Part shown: one piece after another, positions 57,765-64,000 of the stretch | Position numbering within the stretch: position 1 is the first letter of the stretch | Layout of the letters: every line of letters begins with the position of its first letter | Source of the DNA: Streptomyces sp. H27-C3 | GTDB lineage: Bacteria; Actinomycetota; Actinomycetes; Streptomycetales; Streptomycetaceae | Direction of reading: 5' to 3' | Assembly: GCF_030063415.1 (NCBI RefSeq) | Contig: NZ_JASITA010000014.1 | Location: 124,001-188,000 of the forward strand | Length of the DNA: 64,000 nt | Notes under the pieces: model-generated | Told to the model about the DNA's origin: nothing | Database searches by the model: none | What the model saw: only the letters and a program-made list of their open reading frames with translations | Made by a program: the position numbers and the translations under genes

Positions 57765-59204
57765 ATGCAGTCAGAATCCAAGGAAACCAAGGAAACGCAG
57801 GACGTGGCGGGGGCCCCGGTCGTGGACACCACCGACGCGACGGAAGCGCCGGACGCTTCGACTCCGTCGGAGGCCAAGGCGCCGTTCGTGCCGGACTCCC
57901 TGGTCGGCACGGAGTACGAGGTCGAGGTCGGCCCCGTCGCCCACGGCGGCCACTGCATCGCCCGCACGGCCGCGGGCCGGGTGCTGTTCGTACGGCACGC
58001 CCTGCCCGGTGAGAAGGTCGTCGCCCGTGTGACGGACGGCGACGAGACCTCCCGCTACCTGCGCGCCGACGCGGTCGAGGTCATCGAGGCCTCCAAGGAC
58101 CGCATCGAGGCGCCCTGCCCCTACTCGGGCCCCGGCATGTGCGGCGGCTGCGACTGGCAGCACGCGAAGCCCGGCGCCCAGCGGCGGCTCAAGGGCGAAG
58201 TCATCACCGAGCAGCTCCAGCGGCTCGCGGGCCTCACGCCGGAGGAGGCGGGCTGGGACGGGACGGTCATGCCGGCCCCCGGCGACAAGCTGCCCCAGGG
58301 CGAGGTGCCCGCGTGGCGCACCCGCGTCCAGTACGCCATCGACGCCGACGGCCACGCCGGACTGCGCAAGCACCGCTCGCACGAGGTCCAGCCGATCGAC
58401 CGCTGCCTGATCGCCGCACCGGGCGTCAGCGAACTGGGCATCGAGAAGCACAAGTGGCCGCAGCTGTCCTCGGTGGAAGCCATCTCCGCCACCGGCTCCG
58501 GCGACCGCCAGGTCATCCTCACCCCGGAGAAGGGCGGCCGGCTGCCGCTGGTCGAGCTCGACAAGCCGGTATCGGTCCTGCGCGTGGAGGAGCACGACGG
58601 GGGAGTGCACCGGGTGCACGGCCGCGCCTTTGTCCGCGAGCGGGCCGACGAGCGGACGTACCGCGTGGGCATGGGCGGCTTCTGGCAGACCCACCCACAG
58701 GCACCGGACATCCTGCTCAAGGCCGTCATGCAGGGCCTGATGCCGCGCAAGGGCGAGTCGGCCCTCGACCTGTACTGCGGCGTCGGCCTGTTCGCGGGCG
58801 GCATCGCGGAGCGCATCGGAGACAAGGGCGCGGTGCTCGGCATCGAGACGAGCAAGCGCGCGGTCGAGGACGCCAGGCACAACCTCCAGGACATGGACTA
58901 CGTACGCATCGAGCAGGGCAAGGTCGAGCAGGTCCTGCCGCGCACGGGCATCGCCAAGACCGACCTGATCGTCCTGGACCCGCCGCGCGCGGGAGCGGGC
59001 AAGCAGACGGTCAAGCTCCTGTCGGCCCTGAGCGCCCGCCGCATCGCCTACGTGGCCTGCGACCCGGCGGCGCTGGCGCGGGACCTGGCGTACTTCCGCG
59101 AGGGCGGGTACAAGCCGCGGACGATGCGGGCGTTCGATCTGTTTCCGATGACGTCGCATGTTGAGTGCGTGGCGATCCTTGAGCCCGTTGCGAAGAGCGT
59201 CTGA
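57765..59204 (+). CDS. TrmA/RlmD-family RNA (uracil-5-)-methyltransferase
   Basis: 479 residues. An acidic N-terminal extension (about 45) precedes a TRAM domain (EYEVEVGPVAHGGHCIART), an iron-sulfur motif with CPYSGPGMCGGC, and the methyltransferase with DLYCGVGLFAGG, DPPRAG and catalytic Cys in YVACDPAALARDL. It methylates uracil in rRNA or tRNA. Located after the potassium genes, as Rv2689c is in mycobacteria from memory. Which RNA is modified cannot be told. Confidence 0.9.
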   Translation: MQSESKETKETQDVAGAPVVDTTDATEAPDASTPSEAKAPFVPDSLVGTEYEVEVGPVAHGGHCIARTAAGRVLFVRHALPGEKVVARVTDGDETSRYLRADAVEVIEASKDRIEAPCPYSGPGMCGGCDWQHAKPGAQRRLKGEVITEQLQRLAGLTPEEAGWDGTVMPAPGDKLPQGEVPAWRTRVQYAIDADGHAGLRKHRSHEVQPIDRCLIAAPGVSELGIEKHKWPQLSSVEAISATGSGDRQVILTPEKGGRLPLVELDKPVSVLRVEEHDGGVHRVHGRAFVRERADERTYRVGMGGFWQTHPQAPDILLKAVMQGLMPRKGESALDLYCGVGLFAGGIAERIGDKGAVLGIETSKRAVEDARHNLQDMDYVRIEQGKVEQVLPRTGIAKTDLIVLDPPRAGAGKQTVKLLSALSARRIAYVACDPAALARDLAYFREGGYKPRTMRAFDLFPMTSHVECVAILEPVAKSV

Positions 59205-59566
59205 CCTGCGGCTTTATGTATCAGGCTCGTTTCTCGACCTGTTTCCCCTGTGTAACAGGTCGGTCGGTCCGAGGCGCTGTGACCTGCGCTTTTGGAGCGA
59301 GGGCGGTGTCGAAGGTTGTCGCGGGGAGTGCCTCGCGAACGTTCTTGACGCTCAAGTGGCGCTGGCTTTGATGGCTTGTTGAGCCTATGAGCTGCACCGA
59401 AGTCGCCCAGGCCCGTCCGGAGCGCCCCCGGACGGCCTCCAGCGCACCCCAGGAAGGTCAGCCGCCTGCTCGGACACTGACGGTGTGGCGCGCTGCCTCG
59501 TGCGCCCTGCGAAATTGTGCACGTTCGTGCCATCCTGCGGCTGTGGAGCGCCCGTCCCCCGACCGC
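59205..59566. other. Intergenic region before the toxin locus
   Basis: 362 bp with no supported gene. An 8-bp hairpin CCGTCCGG / CCGGACGG (59413-59420, 59428-59435) may be a terminator. The G+C content appears a little lower than in neighbouring genes near 59,210-59,240. Confidence 0.45.
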
Positions 59567-60232
59567 TCAGCCGGATCGGACACCGGAGAGCGTCGCCGCC
59601 AGCGACTGGAACCAGGCGCCGTGGGAGAACGGTTCCGGCGGGCCCACCTCCATGCCGAGTTCGGCGGCAGCCAGGGCGTAGTCCCCCTCGTCCAGGGGGA
59701 GGGCGAGCAACTCGTGCAGTTCACCCACGAGGCGGGCGACCAACTGCGGGTTTGTGGTGTCGGCGTAGTCGGCGACCGCGGCGTCGTGGCCGAAGAACTC
59801 GTCGACGATGTCCTGCGAGAACCAGCCCCCCAGCAGTTGCGCGGTCTCCGGGTAACGCGCGTGCCACTCCCAGTGCGTCTGCGGGGACGATGGCTCGGGG
59901 ACGTCGCCCTCCTCGATGCTTCTCTTCAAGTGGTCGGCCAGCACTGCCAGCCAGTCACCGATGTCCGACTGGGGCTTTCCGGTGTCCGGGATCGAGTAGA
60001 ACTCACCCAGCTCCTGCCGAATGCGGCCCGGAGGATTACGGCTGTACTCGCGCAGCTGTCGCTCCGCCTCCGCGACGGCCGCAGGGCGGGTATGCCAGGT
60101 GTGACGGAGATACGCGTCCAGGGCGCGACTGCGCTGCTCCGGGGTGTCGTCCGCCGACTGACCCAGATACGCGCGCATCACCTGGTCCAGCTCGCCGTAC
60201 CGCCGGTCGTGTTCGAGGGGCTTCATGGACAT
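59567..60232 (-). CDS. CdiI-like contact-dependent inhibition immunity protein
   Basis: 221 residues from ATG 60232 (or 60226). The C-terminal half (about 115-215) fits the CdiI family that neutralises RNase A-like toxins: YPETAQLLGGWFSQDIVDEF and the closing LGMEVGPPEPFSHGAWFQSL. The N-terminal half is helical and charged. It directly follows a truncated RNase A-like toxin tip, which supports the immunity role. It is the last gene of the leftward locus. Confidence 0.72.
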   Translation of the reverse strand: MSMKPLEHDRRYGELDQVMRAYLGQSADDTPEQRSRALDAYLRHTWHTRPAAVAEAERQLREYSRNPPGRIRQELGEFYSIPDTGKPQSDIGDWLAVLADHLKRSIEEGDVPEPSSPQTHWEWHARYPETAQLLGGWFSQDIVDEFFGHDAAVADYADTTNPQLVARLVGELHELLALPLDEGDYALAAAELGMEVGPPEPFSHGAWFQSLAATLSGVRSG

Positions 60233-60245
60233 GTGCGTATGACCC

Positions 60246-60545
60246 CTACAGGTAGAACGGGACGGTCGTGTGGACGACGAAGCCGAGCGGACTCGTCGCC
60301 TCGCGACGCAGCACCACGCGCGCCGCGCGCACGTCGACGGGGCCGCGCCCGGCCAGCAGGTCGCCCTCCATCTGGACCCGGCCCACGGGCTCCTCACGGG
60401 ACGGCCAGGCTGCCTCGAGGGTGAGGCGGACCCGGGTGTTCTGGGCGAGCCAGCGGTGGACGGCCTGTTCGTTGGCCGTCACCACCTGCTGGGTGGCCCA
60501 CTGGGCGGTCTCCCGGTCGGGATAGGAGGCGGAACGGGTCAGCAC
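60246..60545 (-). pseudogene. Orphan fragment of a bacterial RNase A-like toxin tip
   Basis: 99 residues from a GTG; a stop lies five codons upstream. The pattern TRSASYPDRETAQWATQQVV, NEQAVHRWL and a closing VVLRREATSPLGFVVHT matches the C-terminal two-thirds of the CdiA RNase A-like domain. The N-terminal part with the H-x3-H region is missing, so it should be inactive. A likely remnant of toxin-tip exchange that kept its immunity gene. Confidence 0.65.
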
Positions 60546-60603
60546 GGGGGCATCCTCTCAAATTGCCTCGTCAGGAGCCGAACTCCTTCGGGTGGCAGGC
60601 GGT

Positions 60604-61164
60604 TCAGTAGTCGGCGAAGTTCCAGAACATGCCCACCTCGGTGTCCGAGACGACGATCAGGCCGTAGTCCTCCGAGTACACGCTCAGCGGGCTGTACGCC
60701 CAGCCCGACGATGTGAAGTCGAGCGTGCCGCTCACGTGACCGGGCTTGTTGACGTTGGTGTGGAAACTGGCGGAGTCTCCGTAGCGCGTGAGGATCGTGC
60801 GCGCCATCGCCCGGAGCTCCGCCTCGCTTTCGGCGAAGCGACTCAGGTTGGACAGGGTGCAGCCGTCGTCCGTAAGGGCGAGGAGCAGGTTCTCGGCACT
60901 GTCCCGATCGATCTCCTGGAGACGCCTCGCGATGTACTCCGGCGGGTGGGCGACGAAGGGATACGTGAGGGATGCCTCGCGCTCCGGGTTCTGAGCCGCG
61001 TCATCGAGACCGGTCCAGCCGCGGGGGTCCGGGGCCCGTGCCATCAGAGCGAGGACGTCGAGGACCCAGTTCTCGTGGCGGCGCGGGCCCGTGGCGTCGT
61101 ACGGGTACGCGTCCTCGTACAAGTGGCGTACCGCGGCTTCCCAGGACGTTTGGTCGACGGACAT
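60604..61164 (-). CDS. Probable immunity protein for the RNase A-like toxin
   Basis: 186 residues, leftward, 26 bases after the toxin stop. Helical first half and a beta-rich second half (GHVSGTLDFTSSGWAYSPLS ... GMFWNFADY). No family recognised, but a small soluble gene right behind a polymorphic toxin is usually its immunity gene. GAAAGGCCAG lies just before the start. Confidence 0.65.
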   Translation of the reverse strand: MSVDQTSWEAAVRHLYEDAYPYDATGPRRHENWVLDVLALMARAPDPRGWTGLDDAAQNPEREASLTYPFVAHPPEYIARRLQEIDRDSAENLLLALTDDGCTLSNLSRFAESEAELRAMARTILTRYGDSASFHTNVNKPGHVSGTLDFTSSGWAYSPLSVYSEDYGLIVVSDTEVGMFWNFADY

Positions 61165-61190
61165 GTGGTGCTGGCCTTTCTCAGCTTTCG

Positions 61191-62960
61191 CTAGGACTTG
61201 GAGGGCATCGACGTCATGACGGTGAACGGAGGGTTGCGGCTGCTGTCGTAGCGGATACGCGTGTCGACGCCGCTCACGTCGTACGCCTGGGCATTCAGAC
61301 CGCCGTGCTTGTACCCGGACAGGGGGTCGTTGGGGTCCACCGGCTGCTTGCTCACGCTGCGGCCACTGGTCTCACCGCTCGGCACCGTGTCGTAGAACGA
61401 CTTGACGTCGCCGTCGGAGGCCGGCGGAGGCCCCTTGATCCATGCCTCGATGGCGGCCTTGTTCGTGTTGAGGTTGCGCTCGGTCAATTCCTCGGCGCGC
61501 TGGTAGCTCGGGAAGGCGGAGGAGCCGCTGGGCATCGGCTTGCCGTGGGGCCAGGCCGCTGTCGGGCCCCCTGACTGCTGGTCACGCAGGCGCTGCGCCA
61601 ACTGCTCGTCCGTCTTGCCGACGTGCTTGTCCAAAGTATGGCCGTTCGCCATGTATTCGTTGGCGGCGAGGTTCAGGTCGTAGTTGCCGTTCGAATCGAC
61701 CTTCAGCCAGACCTTCGAGTCCTTGAATTCCTCCAGGGCCCGGGTACCAAAGCCGTGTGAACGGGCGACGCCGGCCTCGAACTTGGGTGCGCTCCGGAAT
61801 GCCTCGTCCAGCGGCTCCCTCAGCGCCTCCATGCGCGTGGTGAGGCCACCCAGGATGCCGGTGTACTTGTCGACGATCCCGTTCAGCTTGCTCGTGTCGA
61901 TGTTCAGGACCGTCTTGACGTCGAACGACAGGATCAGGCCCGCGCCCTTGCCGATCACGGAGGTGACGGTGCCGAGGATGCTCTTGGGGTCCTTGGGCTT
62001 GGCGAGATCTTCGATGATCTCCTTTGCGGCTTTCCACATGGCGCGGTGGAGCTCGTCCGCGACATCGCGGTTGAGGTCGACGGCGGCCTCGGCGTACTCG
62101 CGCAGGATAGTGGCGATTTTGTCCGCAGTGTCCTTCAGCACGGCCAGAACCGGCTCACTGCCCGTGGGAACCCGCGGCGTGCCCGGACCTGAGTTGGCGG
62201 TCTGCCCCCATTGGTAGCCGTGCCGCTGCTGCCCCCACGCCGTCCCTCCCCACAGGGCGCTGCAGAAGGTCCGCATCGCGGCTTCCCAGTCCGCCTGCTG
62301 GTGGTTGGTGATGGCACCCACCGCCTGGGTGAGCTGGTCCGCCCCCAACGTCGCGGTGATGGATACGTTCATCCAGCTGTGACAGAGCGAGTTGAGGTAG
62401 TGCTGTTGCGGGAAGGGGTGGACGTCCGCCATCCTTCCGATCCGGAACACGTTCTTGCACAGTGGCTGGAGGAGGTCCCGGACGATTTCGGGTATGCCCT
62501 CCATCAGGCCGCGCAGGATGTCGTCGCCGCCGTCGTCGTCGCCCCACTTGATATCGGGTACCGAGTCGAAGTTCGGGGCCTTGGAGATGACCGCGGGCCG
62601 CGGGCGCTGCTCGGCCGTCTTCCCCGGCTTGGGGTGGGCCGCCACGTCTGCCCTGGTGTAGGCGTTGGCCGTCTCGGTGAACCCGACTGCGACACCGCCG
62701 ACGCTGAGCACGGACCGGCCCCAGACCTCCAGCCAGCGATTGCCGATCTTCTTGTACGCCCGGGCGAACTTCTCGGCCTCGGTGCCGGCACCGCCTGCGT
62801 CGGGGTACTTGCCCAGCTCCTCGAGAAGCGTCTTGGCACCCCGCACCAGGAAGTCCTGCTGCGCGGCGACCCGACCGGAGACCGACCAGAGGTCACTCGG
62901 CTTGACGTCGATGGTGCCGCTACCACCCGGCTGCTGGGCGGGTGAGGAAGGGCCGGCCAT
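61191..62960 (-). CDS. Polymorphic toxin with WXG-like N-terminus and RNase A-like C-terminal domain
   Basis: 589 residues from ATG 62960. N-terminal helical region (about 10-110) of the secretion type found in WXG100-linked toxins; a long middle of helices. The C-terminal domain (about 437-585) is a bacterial CdiA-type RNase A: H440 and H444 in GHTLDKHVGKTDEQLAQRL, SSAFPSYQRAEELTERNL, and an end PPFTVMTSMP. It should degrade RNA in target cells. The start overlaps the upstream WXG100 stop by one base. No T7-type secretion gene is in the window. Confidence 0.78.
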   Translation of the reverse strand: MAGPSSPAQQPGGSGTIDVKPSDLWSVSGRVAAQQDFLVRGAKTLLEELGKYPDAGGAGTEAEKFARAYKKIGNRWLEVWGRSVLSVGGVAVGFTETANAYTRADVAAHPKPGKTAEQRPRPAVISKAPNFDSVPDIKWGDDDGGDDILRGLMEGIPEIVRDLLQPLCKNVFRIGRMADVHPFPQQHYLNSLCHSWMNVSITATLGADQLTQAVGAITNHQQADWEAAMRTFCSALWGGTAWGQQRHGYQWGQTANSGPGTPRVPTGSEPVLAVLKDTADKIATILREYAEAAVDLNRDVADELHRAMWKAAKEIIEDLAKPKDPKSILGTVTSVIGKGAGLILSFDVKTVLNIDTSKLNGIVDKYTGILGGLTTRMEALREPLDEAFRSAPKFEAGVARSHGFGTRALEEFKDSKVWLKVDSNGNYDLNLAANEYMANGHTLDKHVGKTDEQLAQRLRDQQSGGPTAAWPHGKPMPSGSSAFPSYQRAEELTERNLNTNKAAIEAWIKGPPPASDGDVKSFYDTVPSGETSGRSVSKQPVDPNDPLSGYKHGGLNAQAYDVSGVDTRIRYDSSRNPPFTVMTSMPSKS

Positions 62961-63265
62961 CAGGCACCGCCTCCCCAGCCTTCGAGTACGGACCTGTTGG
63001 CCGCGGCGTAGTTCAGGTGCCCCTTCACCACGACCTCGTGGAGCCAAGCCTGGGTTGCCTTGAGGTCGCCGGCGGAGTGGCTCCACTTGTCCAGCTCGTC
63101 GATGAACGCTTCGCGTGCCTCACCGTCCCAGCTCAGCACGGCTTTGGCGGTCCGCTCGTACAACGTGTCCAGCTTCTCGTTGAGGACGCGGAGGATGCCC
63201 TCCAGGTCGCCCGAAAGCTGTTGCAAAGTAGCGAAATTAACGGTGATGCGGTCTTCGTCCGGCAC
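62960..63265 (-). CDS. WXG100-family protein
   Basis: 101 residues from GTG 63265, with GGGGGG about 8 bases upstream. Two-helix hairpin with the turn in SWDGEAREAF (W-x-G). The family members are small substrates or partners of ESX/type VII-like secretion. It overlaps the toxin gene by one base, so it probably accompanies the toxin to the secretion system. Confidence 0.8.
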   Translation of the reverse strand: MPDEDRITVNFATLQQLSGDLEGILRVLNEKLDTLYERTAKAVLSWDGEAREAFIDELDKWSHSAGDLKATQAWLHEVVVKGHLNYAAANRSVLEGWGGGA

Positions 63266-63501
63266 GGTGATGCCCCCCCTAGAAACAGTCACCAATGATG
63301 CTACTCATCACCTGAGCGGAGTCCGGTGCGGGCACCGGGTCGCATGTCGACCACATGTCTGCCCAATTCGAAGCCTGGCCCCTCAGCGGCAGGGGTGATA
63401 GAGGTGTGCGTGTGCGTGACACTCCATGTCTGTGAAGTTGTGTCCGTGTTGCTAGGGTTGGTCGGCTTGCAACACAGGTTCGAACGTGGGGGGGGGCCGA
63501 C
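63266..63501. promoter_or_regulatory. Divergent promoter region of the toxin locus
   Basis: 236 bp between leftward and rightward WXG-like genes. A TAGGGT at 63453-63458 could be the -10 for the rightward gene. GGGGGGGCC before 63502 is an unusual G run. No operator palindrome was found. Confidence 0.45.
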
Positions 63502-63888
63502 ATGGGTGATGAGCCCAAACTCGCTTATACATCGCCGCAGTTGAAAAAACTGGCGGACGATCTGGATGACATGCACGAGTATCTCGGCAAGCAGTTCAAG
63601 CGCATGGACGAGATCGTCGACGGCATCGAGACCGGCTGGCAGGGCCCCACTGCCACGTCCTATCGATCGCTCCACCGCGGCGCCGCGGAGGATGCCGTTC
63701 GCATCGGGCAGACCATTCAATTCCTGGCGGAGGCCATTCGTCTGAGCGAAGGAGGCTTCACGGACCAAGAGCTCGAGACTCTTGAACAGTTCCGCAGAGT
63801 CCAGGTCGACATTGATATAGAAGCAGCCGCAGACGCCCTGTCCACGCCGTCGAACCAGCAGCCTCGCAGTCGCCTGCAAGACCTCTGA
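63502..63888 (+). CDS. WXG100-like protein, divergent from the toxin operon
   Basis: 128 residues. The hairpin turn GIETGWQGPTATSYRSLHRG has the W-x-G of the WXG100 family, with helices on both sides (KKLADDLDDMHEYLGKQF). It is longer than the typical 100 residues by a polar C-terminal tail. It may form the second partner of an ESX-like pair with the protein encoded at 62960. No toxic domain is attached. Confidence 0.72.
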   Translation: MGDEPKLAYTSPQLKKLADDLDDMHEYLGKQFKRMDEIVDGIETGWQGPTATSYRSLHRGAAEDAVRIGQTIQFLAEAIRLSEGGFTDQELETLEQFRRVQVDIDIEAAADALSTPSNQQPRSRLQDL

Positions 63889-64000
63889 AGCATCGGGGCC
63901 GTCCCCTCGACATGGCCGGAGGTCATCCACGGTGCCGTCTCCGGACGAGGTCGACCGGGTGTGATCGCCTGCCGCGCACCGGCCACTCGTGGGCGGATGA
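63889..64000. other. Right edge, no gene supported
   Basis: 112 bases after the WXG-like gene hold no supported reading frame. The leftward open frame in this stretch is the complement of the coding gene and is not accepted. Confidence 0.5.

Overview
The window is high-GC actinobacterial DNA, almost certainly from a Streptomyces chromosome. Coding sequences use G/C-ending codons, GTG and TTG starts are common, and the host part carries CutRS, DUF4193, kdpFABCDE and a dut/TrkA block in recognisable actinobacterial order. No RNA gene or CRISPR array was found.

Positions 1 to about 34,835 are the int-proximal part of a temperate phage genome; its virion structural genes must lie to the left, outside the window. 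After the end of an upstream operon (1-706) comes a tightly packed replication and recombination operon: a helicase loader with an odd P-loop, a DnaB-like helicase, a CHC2/Toprim primase, an SNF2 helicase, a MerR-like DNA-binding protein, a gp32-like SSB, a family A DNA polymerase, a class II ribonucleotide reductase, a RecA/UvsX protein, a resolvase-like nuclease, WhiB-like and HNH proteins, a Cas4-like nuclease and a RuvC-like resolvase (1221-20019). Three promoter regions in it (near 1150, 6840 and 14,210) share the same inverted half-sites and probably form one regulon. Then follow an SpoVS-family gene, seven tiny orphan ORFs (20494-22498), a lysis cassette (amidase/LysM lysin, holin-like protein, secreted LysM-Rpf enzyme), a leftward accessory pair facing an XRE/TPR regulator, and an accessory operon with a nucleotidyltransferase, a degenerate HAD-like protein and a TGT/DpdA-like TIM-barrel protein. 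This leads to a 690-aa large serine integrase.

The integrase reading frame runs through the attachment site (about 34,800-34,860) into an MFS transporter gene that the prophage has split. The host chromosome resumes with ferrochelatase, an inositol-phosphatase family enzyme, a small leftward gene and the cutRS two-component system. Next is the conserved block DUF4193 / hypothetical / DUF3093 / thioesterase / dut / DUF3710. The potassium operon kdpFABC, kdpD and kdpE, led by an extra 27-residue membrane peptide, sits between this block and its usual continuation: OB-fold protein, DUF3159, two TrkA-type RCK proteins, a large APC-superfamily permease and a TrmA-family RNA methyltransferase. From memory, the order without kdp resembles M. 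tuberculosis Rv2689c-Rv2701c. Potassium uptake and its regulation are therefore concentrated between 44.5 and 57.7 kb.

The right end (59.5-64 kb) is a contact-dependent or type-VII-like toxin locus: a WXG100 protein, a 589-aa polymorphic toxin ending in a bacterial RNase A-like domain, a probable immunity protein, then a truncated second RNase A-like tip with a CdiI-like immunity gene, and a divergent second WXG-like gene.
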